Positions 42,625-55,272 of a stretch of DNA of 64,000 nucleotides are shown here, piece by piece. Below the pieces are notes generated by a model that had not been told where the DNA came from, made no database searches, and saw nothing but the letters and a program-made list of their open reading frames with translations. Position 1 is the first letter of the stretch. Each line of letters opens with the position of its first letter. The stretch covers positions 67,208,001 to 67,272,000 of the forward strand of contig OZ231126.1 of assembly GCA_965153355.1 (NCBI GenBank), in the 5' to 3' direction. The position numbers and the translations under genes were made by a program. The stretch comes from Flaccisagitta enflata. Lineage: Eukaryota > Chaetognatha > Sagittoidea > Aphragmophora.

Positions 42625-43164
42625 CTAGTCATCCAATGATCGCACATGGTCAGCGGTACCCAATGCCCTGCTGGGAGTGATCCAGTGAAGACGTGGAGTG
42701 AGAGCAGGGCAGCGGCCTTAAAGGGCGGATGTCCTGTAGAACGCAGGGGTGAATTTTGAGACGTCCATCCTGAGGGGTCATAATTTAGGCTTTAGATGGC
42801 TGATTTAGGCCACATAAGGCATATTTGAGGGCTGGAGGGCAGAATTCAGGCTTGGAGAGCAGATTTGAGGTATGGAGGGCTGATTTGATGCGTGGAGGGC
42901 TGATTGAAGGTCTGGAGGGCAGATTTGAGGTCTGGAGGGTAGATTAGAGGCTTGGGGGGACTGATTTCAAGCCATGAGGGCTGATTTGAGGCCTGGAGGG
43001 CTAAATTGAGGCCTGGGAGGGCTAATTTGAGGCCTTGATGGTCAATGGGGGGATGGATGGACATGGTCAATGGGGGGGATGGATGGACAGAAGGATGGAA
43101 GGACAGACATCTCTAAAGTCCCCCCTGTAATCTACAGGACATCGGCCCTTTGGGGCCGCTGCCC
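42625..43164 (+). mobile_element. F3 element
   Basis: CTAGTCATCCAATGATCGC head, GGTCAGCGGTACCCAATGCC, AGCAGGGCAGCGGCC, 20-bp units (GGAGGGCAGATTTGAGGTCT type), GGATGG run, CTGTAATCTACAGGAC, GGCCCTTTGGGGCCGCTGCCC, AAAAAG. Close sister of 4108-4593. Confidence 0.85.
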
Positions 43165-43289
43165 AAAAAGGAAAGAGACAGAGTAGGACGACCACAGAAG
43201 TTCATTGGCCCTTTTTGTCGTCAGACTTTTCTCGTGGGACCAGGATTGATTACGAAAACAGAGGAGGACACAGATTGAAAATGAGAAGA

Positions 43290-43560
43290 GAGCGAGTATG
43301 AGATTTAGATGGAGGTGAAAAGTGAGCGTGTGAAAGCTGGATGGAGGTAAAAAATGAGCGAGTTGGAAAAGTAGACTGCGTCAAAAAGTGAGCGAGCTCC
43401 CTTTTGAAAATGAGAAAAGAGCAAGTATGAAAATTAGATTGAGGTAAAAAGTGAGCGAGCCCGCTTTTTAAAATGAGAAAAGAGCAAGTCTGAGAAGTAG
43501 ACAGAGGTAAAAAGTGAGCGAGCCTGCTTTTGCAAGAACAGTGTGAGCGCCGTTAAACAA
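43290..43560. repeat. About 62-64-bp tandem repeat
   Basis: GAGGTAAAAAGTGAGCGAGC recurs with spacing of about 62-64 bp, with GAAAATGAGAAAAGAGCAAG between. The GTGAGCGAGC motif links it to F4 interiors. Confidence 0.75.
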
Positions 43561-43608
43561 TAAAAGTGAGACTGTGGTCTGTGTGGTCAACACCAAGAAT
43601 AAATCAGC

Positions 43609-43790
<182 letters not shown>

Positions 43791-43879
43791 TGTTTGTTGA
43801 GTGACAGTTTTTTCATCACGAATGTCGACTTTTGTGGATTTGAAGTCATTCAGCGTCAGTAGCTTCTACAATCGATCAA

Positions 43880-44470
43880 GCTTCCTTCTTGACAGGCGCA
43901 GGAACGAGAGAGAGAGATGGAGGTAAAATGTGTGCGAGAGAGACAGACAAAGACAGGCAGACCGACAGACAGAGACAGAGAGAACGGTAAATTGAAATAA
44001 TAAAGAGACAGGTGCTAGACCTGTTGTCTTTTTCCCTCTTTTACAACTTTGTACAACTTTGTACAACAAACACCTATGAGTTTTTTTAATATTCTTTCAC
44101 ATCCATTCATCCATCCTAGACTGCTTTCTAGATGAAACGTCTATTGAGAGAAAAACTAGGATGGAAAACTGTAAAGGTAAGGACGTGAGACTAGGATATG
44201 ATGTTAGATGACATGGGGGTAAGTTAATGGATGGATTGTATGATATTGATTCAGAAGAGATGGATTGGGATGGCTGGAGATGGGATGATGTGATATTGGA
44301 AAGGGGAAGGATATTGGTATCAGATGACAGAGGGGAGGGGATGGGATATTGGATGAGGATGATTAGGGATGACAGGATGAGATGACAGAGGAAAGGGGAT
44401 GTGATCGCGTGAGATTGGATTGGAAAAGATTGTTTAGGAAGGGCTGAATGGAACAGTTTTTAAGTCGAGT
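43880..44470. other. GACA-containing and GGGATG-rich interval
   Basis: GACAGA-type sequence to about 43985, then a G-rich stretch with repeated GATGGGAT, GGGATGAC and GATATTGG motifs (44170-44420) without strict period. No gene seen. Confidence 0.5.
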
Positions 44471-44544
44471 TTGACACGGAAAATTCTTCCGCGGTTTCCC
44501 TTGAAGGGAATTCGTGCGCCAAGGAATGGAAATACCTTGCGTCT

Positions 44545-44880
44545 ACCCGCTCTTGCATCTACCCACTCTTACGCCTACCCGCTCTTGCTTCTACCCGCTC
44601 TGGCGCCTACCTGCTCTTACACCCATCCTCTCCTGCGCCTATTCACTCTTACGCCTATCTGCTCTTACGCCCAACCGCTCCTGCGCCTACTTGCTCTTAC
44701 GCCTATCCGCTCTTTCACCCAACCTGTCCTGTGCCTACTCGCTCTTACGCCTATCCGCTCTTACGCCCATCCTCTCCTGCGCCTACTCGCTCTTACGCCT
44801 ATACGCTCTTACGCCCAACCTCTCCTGCGCTCATGCGCCCTTGCGCTTAGCCGCTTTAATGCCCATCCTTATTTATGCTC
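44545..44880. repeat. 15-bp tandem repeat (CGCTCTTACGCCTAC type)
   Basis: Units of 15 bp such as CGCTCTTACGCCTAC and CCTCTCCTGCGCCTA. At least two plus frames are open throughout and give 5-residue repeats (ALTPI/RSYAH, LLRLS). Not regarded as coding because the openness follows from the repeat. Confidence 0.8.
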
Positions 44881-44934
44881 ACTCACCCCTGAGCCCAAGT
44901 GCCATCACGCCGTGCCAAGCTGAAGTGCACATGT

Positions 44935-45607
44935 TGCTGCATTCATAGTGAGCCGCTCAAAGGAACACCTGTGCCGCTTAAACTCAAACGCACCCCAACT
45001 GCTGCTTTTAGTTTTAAATGTGTTAATATCTACTTATAACAAGGTAAGACTACCAAAGAGCGACTGTGGTTGCCTTTTCCCGTAATAAGCTTCCCCAACC
45101 CAGCCAACGTGCAGACTGTGTATATTGGCAATAAGGCAGAGCTGCTCTTTAGTATAATGCATATTTTATTCTCAATCCCTTGGAGTGCGTTCTATTGAAG
45201 CTCAACTGTACTCCAAAGAGTCGTTTTTGACAAACTTTGAAGGGGGAAACGTGTTCCTTATTCGAAGTAAATTCGACTGTATTATAATTTATAAAACACT
45301 CTCTACCAATCTACCTGTTAACCATCTGCACTCACTAACAATGTCATTGAACTTTCCTTTCAGTTTATTCAACTGGAAATGGCAAAAAAAGGAGAAGCCA
45401 AGCTGAAAAATGGCCAAGATAAATTAGCTATTGACCAAGACTACGCGAGTTGAATATCCGCTTATCTCTACATTCCCGGTGCAGCACAATCCGCTTGAGT
45501 GCGTAATTCCCGCCTACACGCTCCAACACTTTTTAATACGCTTCAACACCTTCCTCTCCTTCATTTGAATGCTGCACCTCCACACCCGTATGGTACATGG
45601 TGGCTAC
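44935..45607. other. Unassigned interval with decayed transposon motifs
   Basis: ATTGGCAATAAGGCAG, GCTCAACTGTA and similar pieces between about 45003 and 45230 resemble the elements at 36838 and 39998. No gene. Confidence 0.4.
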
Positions 45608-46670
<1,063 letters not shown>

Positions 46671-46674
46671 AGCA

Positions 46675-47160
46675 GAGGGCAGAGGGAGGGAGATGGAGGG
46701 AGGGAGATGGAGGGAGGGAGGGAAAGGAGGTGGTGAGAGAGGAGAGATGGTGAAGCATGAGTGAGGTGGAGAGAGAGAGAGAGAGAGAGGATAAGGAGGT
46801 GGGAAAGAGGAGGGAGATTAGAGGGAGGGAGGTTGGAGAGGTGAGGAGGGAGAGTGGTGAGAGGGAGGCAGAGAAGGAGGAGGAGGGAGGGGCAGGAGGA
46901 TCGTGTAAGATGGAGGGAGAGCGGGAGGGAGGAGACTGAAGGGAGAGAAGAGTGAGGAGGAAAGAGAGGGAGGTGGAGAGGAGAGGAGGGAGAGAGGAGG
47001 GAGAGAGAGGGAGAAAGGAGGGAAGAGAGGGAGGGAGGGAAGGAGGGAGAGAAGGAAGGAGAGAGGGAGGGAGAGAGGGGGAGCAAGAGGGAGAGAGAAG
47101 GAGAGAGAAGGAGGGAGAGGGAGAGAGAGGGAGAGAGAAGGAGAGGGAGGGAGGGGGAAA
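46675..47160. repeat. GGGA-rich polypurine tract
   Basis: Almost pure purine over about 480 bp with many GGGAGG runs spaced closely enough for G-quadruplex or triplex formation. The proline/serine/leucine frames on the other strand are compositional. Confidence 0.85.
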
Positions 47161-47177
47161 AGATAAAAAAAAGACAC

Positions 47178-47321
<144 letters not shown>

Positions 47322-47409
47322 AGAGGGGCGTGAATGCAATGAGAAAAAAGAAACTGAAAAACAGAAACAACCTTACGATTTTTTTCTTGTCGGTGAGAGC
47401 TGCCTTTAT

Positions 47410-47437
47410 TGGTAGAATCGCGTGCACGCGACAAAAA
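47410..47437 (+). mobile_element. Isolated F1 hairpin with A10 tail
   Basis: GAATCGCGTGCACGCGAC followed by ten A residues. No other F1 part is adjacent. Confidence 0.55.
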
Positions 47438-47483
47438 AAAAACCTATAGAAAAAACAAAGTCCTTGTTTTCCCGTCCACGCAA

Positions 47484-48440
47484 TCCAACAGTTTGCCACA
47501 AATGTTGCCAATGGCAAGCTGCCAGCTTTTTTATCTTCGCCATCGCGAAAAGAAACGAATTTTCTCGTTAACTCATTTCCGGTTACTAAAAATTCATTGG
47601 TGCGTCATGACACTCAAGTTAACGCTTCATCTGCGCCACACAAATTAAGTCAATGCCTCATCTGCGTCACGACACTCAAGTTAACGCTTCATCTGCGCCA
47701 CGCCAATTAAGTCAATGCCTCATCTGCGTCACGACACTCAAGTTAAGGCTTCATCTGCGCCACGCCAATTAAGTTAATGCCTCATCTGCGTCACCACACT
47801 CAAGTTAAGGCTTCATCTGCGCCACGCCAATTAAGTCAATGCCTCGCCACAAATGTTGCCAATGGCAAGCTGCCAGCTTTTTTATCTTCGCCATCGCGAA
47901 AAGAAACGAATTTTCTCGTTAACTCATTTCCGGTTACTAAAAATTCATTGGTGCGTCATGACACTCAAGTTAACGCTTCATCTGCGCCACACCAATTAAG
48001 TCAATGCCTCATCTGCGTCACGACACTCAAGTTTACAACACTCAAGTTAACGCTTCATCTGCCCCAAGCCAATTAAGTCAATGCCTCATCTGCACTACGA
48101 CACTCAAGTTGACGCTTCATCTGCGCAACGCCAATTAAGTCAATGCCTCATCTGCATCACGACACTCAAGCTAATGCTTCATCTGCGCCACGCCAATAAA
48201 GTCAATGCCTCATCTGCATCACGACACTCAAGTTAAGGCTTCATCTGCGCCACGCCAATTAAGTCAATGCCTCATCTGCATCACGACACTCCAGTTAACG
48301 CATCATCTGCGCCACAATAATTAAGTCAATGCCTCATCTGCATCACGACACTCAAGTTAACACTTCATTTGCACCACGCCAATTAAGTCAATGTCTCATC
48401 TGCGCCACGCTTATCATGTCAATATTCCACCTGCGTCACA
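47484..48440. repeat. 62-bp minisatellite with a 351-bp larger duplication
   Basis: Units contain AAGTCAATGCCTCATCTGCG, TCACGACACTCAAGTTAACG and CTTCATCTGCGCCACGCC, 62 bp apart. A block beginning GCCACAAATGTTGCCAATGG occurs at about 47495 and 47846, almost unchanged. Downstream (48440-48800) the pattern decays into shorter, irregular ATTTCATCTGCG units. Confidence 0.9.
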
Positions 48441-49198
48441 CAAATTGAGTGAATGTCTTGTCTGCAAACACATCATTTTTTTCATCAATTGCGCCATACC
48501 AATTACATCAATATTTCATCTGGGCCATAATTGTCATGTCAACATTTTTTTTTCATATGCGCTGCGCTAATCAAATCAAGCATATCAACAGCGTCATGCA
48601 AATTACATCAATATTTCATCTGCGCAACGCTCACTTAGTTTAGTCAATATTTCATCAGTGCCATGCTTCAAAAAAAAAAACTTCATCTGCGCTGCGCTAA
48701 TTAAATCAGCATATCAACAGCGTCATGCAAATTACATAATTACTTCATCTGCGTCATGCTAATTCAGTCAACACTTCAACTGTTCCACGCTGATCACTTC
48801 ATCGTCAAGTCAACGTCAATGCGGCGGAAGTTGAGCGATTTGAATGATTGATTGCTTTTCTCGTTTTTTCGTAGAGAAGCTTTCGTTGAGAGCTGTTCGA
48901 ACGTTTGGGTGCGCTTTATGATTACTACGTAAAAAAAAAACTGTTTTTCTGTGTCAAACTCAACAAAGCCGTATAGCGTATACGGTATACACTCCCCCCC
49001 CCAGTTGCGGAAGGGTGGGCAGGAACGGAAAACAGAAATGCGACCGACCGACCAACCGACCGACCGACCAACCGACCAACCGACCAACTGACTGACCGAC
49101 CGACCGACTGACCGACCGACTGACCGACCGACCGACCGACGGACTGACTGACCGGATCGACCGACCGACCGACAGACCAACCGACACGGCAAGTTCTA

Positions 49199-50032
49199 AC
49201 AGGGTGAGCAAAAAATTTTGCAAAAACACATGAGTACAGAAACAGCATTTTCAGGTGCATTGAAAAAGTGAAATTTAGATCATAACCCCACAACTAGTTT
49301 TATTGCACAGTAGTATGGGCCGTCATTCATTTCCAATTGCTGTTCCTATCAGAAGGCATCAAAGTTGAACCGGATAGTAAGATTTTGCAAGAATTTTACC
49401 GGCCTATTTTGAAAAGATGGAATCTCCACTTAATCTAGTGTTTTTCACATGCATGGCGTCCCCTGCTAGACATTGACATAAAAGACATGTTACCTTGATG
49501 TCAGGTAGTCATACTAACTGATGATTGGGTCAGGGGGATCAGAATTGTCTGACAAAATGAAGAAAAACCGATGCCACTTGATCAAGGAAACAGTCAAAAT
49601 CATGACACATGAACTGCATGTGATCATCATGATAATTCATATTCCAGACCTCATCTATAGCCTATAGCCACCCAGCGATGTATGGCAGCTTGGAGCCCAG
49701 GGACTTCGCAGCCAAATCCAAGCACAACAGCACATCTAAGCACGACAGCCTTTTAACTGATTTTCTACGATTCCTATACTTTCTTAGCCAAAACAAAACA
49801 AATAGTAACTAATAAAGGAGTGATTCTCATCTGGATGGTTATTTCTTTATCAAATAGATCTATTTTTAATTAATTCATTAAAAAAAAAAGATTAACTAGA
49901 AACACCGTTTAGCAGGCAGGGGCAAAGCATACTATCTATCAACATAAGCCCTTGCTTCATTTTGTTTTGCAAACGATTATTATTTCCTTCAAAGGATTTG
50001 ATACAATGATTTTTTTTTTTTGTTATCTGTCC

Positions 50033-50072
<40 letters not shown>

Positions 50073-50100
50073 GCCTCTCCGTCTGTCTGTCTATCTGTCC

Positions 50101-50169
<69 letters not shown>

Positions 50170-50380
50170 TTCTTTTTCCTTTCTTCATATCATTTTTTAT
50201 ACATAATTGCCGATACACGCTGACAGAACAAACATGATGTCCCTGAAATCCAATGTTGGGGAAATATCAGTAGTACCATTATATCTTCTAAATCATAAAA
50301 TAAGGTATTTGACATCATGATGATTTGCCTGCATTGCACATTTTTCAATGCTATATCATTGCAAAATTTTTGCTCACCCT
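49199..50380. mobile_element. ACAGGGTGAGC MITE (copy A, enlarged)
   Basis: Begins ACAGGGTGAGCAAAAAATTT, ends, inverted, AGGGTGAGCAAAAATTTTGC, with TA on both sides (49197-49198, 50381-50382). About twice the length of copy C (63308-63923), partly because of the CTGT/CT microsatellite segment at 50020-50230. Confidence 0.7.
50025..50167. repeat. (CTGT)n then (CT)n microsatellite
   Basis: CTGT/CCGT tetranucleotides, then CT from about 50126. Confidence 0.97.
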
Positions 50381-50574
50381 TAAAGATCGCGTCCGCGACT
50401 GTAAATGGTTCACTATCCACCAAAACGTGTCAAGGTCATTCCAACACTGACTGTCTGTCTTGTCTTTTATTTTGCACAATACTTCTGAATGTTTCCTTCC
50501 TTATCAGTCTTGGCAATGTTCTTTTTTTCATAAGAATACGTGGTAATGTTCACAGACAAGCCACTCGCTCATAG

Positions 50575-50735
50575 TTCGCAGCACATGCTCGCTTTGCTGG
50601 CTCGCTCGCCACGGGCTTCCCCTCGCCTCACTGACTTCTGCTCACTTTCTTGCGGGGACAAAGTTGAAACTCCTGAAAATGTTCACACTACATTGTAAAT
50701 ACGTGTTGGGAAATCAGAAGCAGTGTCATTGAAGA
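50575..50735 (+). mobile_element. F4 remnant (copy A)
   Basis: GCTCGCTTTGCTGGCTCGC, CACGGGCTTCCCC, GACAAAGTTGAAACTCCTG and GTTCACACTACATTG follow F4; counterpart of 53010-53220. Confidence 0.5.
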
Positions 50736-53009
50736 TGCCCTTCCATATTGTCTTAATCTCTTAGCCTCTTGTTGATTTTGATATATGTTAACTTCTTTTA
50801 ATTTGTGCCTTAGCATTTTATTGAAGTTAATTGTCAGGCTATGATTTGCTATATGTCACGAGACTCAATTTATAAGTAGCTTTGCCTGTCAGTCTCAGTT
50901 CATAGGTCATTCAATTTCGTCGGTCCATTGCACCAGCTTTTCGACATCAACCCATTTCGCGCCTCCAACGTTTTACCCTTTCTTGTCATGTTCAAATATT
51001 TCACGTAGGCCTGTTTGTGTATTTAACCCGTAATATATGGGGAGAGCTGGGAGCAAAAGATTATATTTGCAGTACCGATAGCCCACTGTCTCATTAATAT
51101 GATGATATAAATTGTCGTTGCGCATTTGAACGCCTTCTTCAGATTTGTTTTGAGCATGAGAACTATATTCTTTCATTATGTCTCGTTATTTTTTGCCGCA
51201 TCGTGTTCGGTAATTCGCTTATTGCCGCCATTGATTGTTAAATCACAGAAATTCATATTTTGATACGGTAATATATGGTTACAGTGTATTTTCGGTCGAC
51301 TCCATGCAATTACGTCACTTATATGTGCGTCCAGATATGCCTGAATAACAACGCAACACACGGATTACCATGGTCTTGGCTTCTCCATGCAGTTAGTGTG
51401 AAACTGGCTGCTTTTCTTTGTAACGCAGTGTATGCCACTATGCCATTTTCCATTGCTGAGAAAAACATTCTTCAGGATCAGCCTCAAATGCGAATGGGGA
51501 AAGAGCTCTGAATATAATAGGCTGCTTTGAAGATTGTCATGGTCATGAAATTACACAATATCTTCATCTGTGCAATACTACTTATATTTAATGAGTTTCA
51601 GTGCCATGCTTAAAAATAGCTTATGCGCCAATCAAATCAAAGTGTCATAAAATTTGTTATCATTATTCGTGTCATGTTAATCTCAGTCACTTCGTCGATC
51701 TGATGCCGATCGCTTTCATCGTCGTCAACGGTCGGTCGCGAGCTGAAATATTTGAATTTGACGATTGGCCAGCTTTTCAATTTTTTCTTCTTATCGCGCG
51801 CCATTACACTTTATAGTCATTTTTTCCGACACCGCCGGTCAGGATAAAATCATGGCAGCTTTTTTAAATATTTTTTATGTCTTCTGAATGGTAAAATAGG
51901 CCCTGTGGAGGTAACACAGCCAACGCTGAGGTAAAAACTGTTTGTCTGCCTGTCTGCCTGACTTTGAAAGGACGCACGTGACTTGTCTAATGATCTTTGT
52001 CTTTCGTATGTTCGCTGAGTTGCCTGAACGCTTCTGCGCGCTTTGCGACAGCACCGTCAAACCGCTTGTGTCACCAATCAGCGCGATAGCGTATACGGTA
52101 TACACTTCCTTCCTTCAGCCAGGATGGTGGTAGGCGCGTAGGTTAGGTTATCGATCACCGACGACTTCCGACTGACCAATGACGAGCCGACCGACGACTG
52201 ACGATCGATCGATCGACGACGGCCGAAAGCGACGATCGACCGATTAGATCGCGCCGACACGGCAGTGCCTTGTCGGCGAGCAAAAATTTCACAAATATAT
52301 GAGTATGAAACAGCATTAGGTGTATTGAAAATGAAATTTGGATCGCACCTCACAATCCAAAGGCAAAATATTGCACAGTAGTAGGCCGTCAATTATCTTT
52401 TTCCACTGCTGTTCCCATCAGCGTGCCAACGGGATAGTAAGATTTGTACATTTACCGGCCTATCTTGAAAAGATGGAATCTCCACTTAATCTAGTGTTTT
52501 TCACATGCATGGCGTCACCTACTAGACATTGACATAAAAGACATGTTACCTTGATGTCAGGTAGTCATACTAACTGATGATTTGGTCAGGGGGATCAGAA
52601 TTGTCTGACAAAATGAAGAAAAACCGATGCCACTTGATCAAGGTAACAGTCAAAATCATGACACATGAACTTCAAGCCCGACAGCAGGGACGTCATGTGA
52701 TGTCCCTGAAGTCCCTTGCCATACATCGCTATAGCCACCAGTAGTGGCTCATTAGTATTCTAAATTACAAAAATAAGGTATTTGATTCATGTCATGATAG
52801 GAGATTGCCCTGGCATTGCAATATTTTCAATGCTATGCATCAGAGTTGCGCGCACTTTGCTCACCCCAAACAGACGCGCGCGTCCGCGACTAAAATCGAA
52901 ACACCATCCGTCGAAACGAAGTCATGTCATATTTTCACCTGCTGATTCGTTAAACTTGTCTCTTTATTTACGCGCCTGTCACTTTTGTCAGTTTCATTTG
53001 GCAATGTTT

Positions 53010-53222
53010 TTTTCATAAACGACGGGCGTACTGCTGCACCGCCACTGGTTTCAGCCCGCAGCACACGCTTCGCTTCGGTTGCCTGTTCACGGGCTGCCCG
53101 ACGATTTCGCTCATTTCCTTTGTGGGATGTGGGACAGTTGAAATTCTTGAAAATGTGTTCACACTGTTATCGCGTTTCACGGGTACAAAGGCGTTTTTGG
53201 CGCTTACTAAAAACACGCCCAT
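53010..53222 (+). mobile_element. F4 remnant (copy B)
   Basis: CTTCGCTTCGGTTGCC, GGGACAGTTGAAATTCTTG, GCGTTTCACGGGTACAAAGG, TACTAAAAACACGCCC; left terminus lost. Inverse partner 62909-63110. Confidence 0.65.
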
Positions 53223-53329
53223 ATTTTCTTATCTCCTTTCCAGTCTCGTTTACATTTTGGCGGCGTTTCAACTTCTTTAATTTGTGCCTGATTTTATTGA
53301 AGTCGTAACTAAGTTGTGGCTAAGGATTT

Positions 53330-53515
53330 GTTAGTTGCATGTAACGAGACTCAATTAAAGTAGCTTTGCCTGTCCGTCCTTTGGTCCATAGGTCATTCAA
53401 TCCGTCGGTCCATTGCACTACTTTTTCGACATCAATCCACTTGCTCCAACGTTTCTTTAACCTTTCTTATCAGTGCACCTGCTCACCTGCACGCAACTAG
53501 GGCCTTGTTTTGCGG
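53330..53515 (-). mobile_element. Degenerate F1-like element (copy B)
   Basis: TAGTTGCATGTAACGAGACT, AGTAGCTTTGCC, TGTCCGTCC, CACCTGCACGCAACTAGGGC and CTTGTT follow F1 in minus order. Copies at about 50850-51000 (A) and 62620-62800 (C). Confidence 0.55.
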
Positions 53516-54080
53516 TTTGGTCTGTAAGAAAGTGGTGGGGGGGGGGAGGCTGTGGGGAAGCAAAAAGATCATACGGTAGTAAATCGATAGCCCACTGCAC
53601 TTGTCTTATTAACATGGTGATATGAACTGGTCGTTACATTATGTCTGGACTCCGGTGAGTCTGTTATCTTTTGCTCATGACTGTGCATAGCCGCATACTG
53701 TGTTAGCCGCTATTGAGCTAAATTGTAACCACAGAAATCCATATTTGATACGGTAATTTTACGGTTAAAGAAAATATTTCAGGTCGACCTTTGTTTAATA
53801 CGCTCACTTATGTAAAAACTTCGATATATGCGCCTTGAATAATCAACGCGACACACGTAGACACCATAAGTCTTAAGCTCTTCCGCGCAGTTAAGTGTGA
53901 AATGGGTTGTTTTGGTTTTTTTTTTCTTTTCTAAAAAGCAGTGTATGCCAACTATGCCATTTTTCCATTGAAAAGGAAAAAAAAACATTCCTTCTTCTTT
54001 GGGTGAGACCAGCCTCAAAATGAATGGGGAAAAGAGAATTTGAATACAAATAGGCTGCTTGAAGAACCTTCATGATTGGA

Positions 54081-55025
54081 GCTGGCAGGAGTCGTGAAAA
54101 GAGGAAATGCGAGCAGAGCGAGCTTCTGAGACACTATATGCGTCCGATCGTTGGTGCTATGTGTGTGAAGGAGTGAGCTTTGAGACACTATGCATTAGAG
54201 AAATCAGAAGCCACTCTTAAAAAGAATTGGTCTAAAAAAGCAAGTTATCAACTTTGCTTTTATACGCGGTTCAACTTCACAGATTAAAATGTTAATTAAT
54301 TTCTGTTTTCAAAACGAATCTGAAATAAACATGGACTGCTAAAATAATGATGAAGGAGGATGAGAACAATTGGCGTTTTTTTATCCATCCAGGTTGGATG
54401 CGTATTTCTGACTATTATTGCGGGAATTAAAAACACTGAAAGAGTGACTTCTGATTTCTCTAATGCGTCCGTTTATCAGTTGTTTGTGTGAAGAATGACA
54501 TAGGGGAAAAGCGGGTGTTGAGCTTCGATCATTTTGCTTTGTGTGAAAGATGATGTATAGAAGAAATGTGAGCTCTAACTGTGAAAACTGAGAGTCCTAC
54601 TGCACAATATTTGAGCAATCCGGTGTAAAAAACATCGTTGAAAGCGTGGTTTCTACTGATTTTCAAGGATCTAAGTGTTGGTAAAATTCCAATTTAGGGC
54701 ATCATTGGCTGTGATTGCGTTTGCACAATCGATTCTCTTGTGTTTTTTTTTAAAGCGAGAAAAAAAAAGAAATGAGAAGGAAAGAAATCCACACTTGAAT
54801 GAAAAGGAAAAGGGGAGAAAAAAGAAATAAAGACGTTGAAGCGTAAAAGGAACAAGTCGAGCCTCGAGGCTTGTAGGAGATCCTTGTTTGACTCAAGTCT
54901 TCATGTGATCGCGCCTCATCCCTTCGTGAACCCCTAACACCCCTGCCTCCTACTCAGCCCTTTGTAGTCCCCACCCTCCTCCTCCCCTTCCACCTCCTTC
55001 CCAGACTCAACCCTTCGCGACTTAA
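54081..55025. other. IR2 arm interior without assigned feature
   Basis: Nearly mirrored by 61100-62040. Contains repeated TTCTGATTTCTCTAATGC (about 54190 inverted and 54448 direct), flanking about 280 bp as an inverted pair: a possible small foldback element. No coding signal survives. Confidence 0.5.
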
Positions 55026-55272
55026 TTACCCAAAGTATTCTAAGGTACCCTTAAGTACCTAATGTACCCTAAAGTACCCTAATGTACCCTAAAGTACACT
55101 AAATTACCTTTAGTTCCTAGAGTACCTAAAGTACCCTTAAGTATCTTTAAATACCTAAAGTACCCTAAAGTACCCATTAGTTTGTAGAGTACCCTAAAGT
55201 ACTCTTAAATACCTAAGGTACCCTAAAGTACCCTTAAGTACCTAAAGTACCCTAAAGTACCCTTAAGTTACA
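55026..55272. repeat. GTACCCTAAA tandem repeat (left arm)
   Basis: About 10-11-bp units, GTACCCTAAA / GTACCCTTAA / GTACCTAAA. Partner 60838-61095. Confidence 0.9.

Larger units (their letters stand above)
49002..50402. mobile_element. F1-like element split by a MITE (copy A)
   Basis: AGTTGCGGAAGGGTGGGCAG, then an expanded CCGA/CTGA run (49035-49190) to CGACACGGCAAGTTCTA; the hairpin remnant GATCGCGTCCGCGACTG resumes at 50385. The MITE occupies 49199-50380. Confidence 0.65.
48650..51510 (+). repeat. Segmental duplication copy A
   Basis: Same order as 51595-54080: GTGCCATGCTT, CACTTCATCG, CGTATACGGTATACACT, F1-like piece, ACAGGGTGAGC MITE, F4 remnant, second F1-like piece, GATACGGTAAT, AGTGTGAAACTGG. 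Strongly diverged, with different indels. Confidence 0.75.
51595..54080 (+). repeat. Segmental duplication copy B
   Basis: Diverged tandem partner of 48650-51510. Its second half (from about 52890) is nearly identical to the inverse of 62040-63290, so it is also part of IR2. Confidence 0.75.

Noticed and set aside
44471-44948. 150-aa and 144-aa frames with Leu/Pro/Tyr repeats
   Set aside because: 15-bp tandem repeat open in more than one frame; no start context, signal or domain.
47484-48440. CRISPR-like regular repeats
   Set aside because: Contiguous 62-bp tandem units with no unique spacers, in a eukaryotic context.
52138-52155. GGTTAGGTTA as telomere seed
   Set aside because: Only two units.
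55026-55272. GTACCCTAAA repeats as telomeric sequence
   Set aside because: Resembles CCCTAA superficially but the unit is 10-11 bp with GTA; internal and mirrored at 60838.
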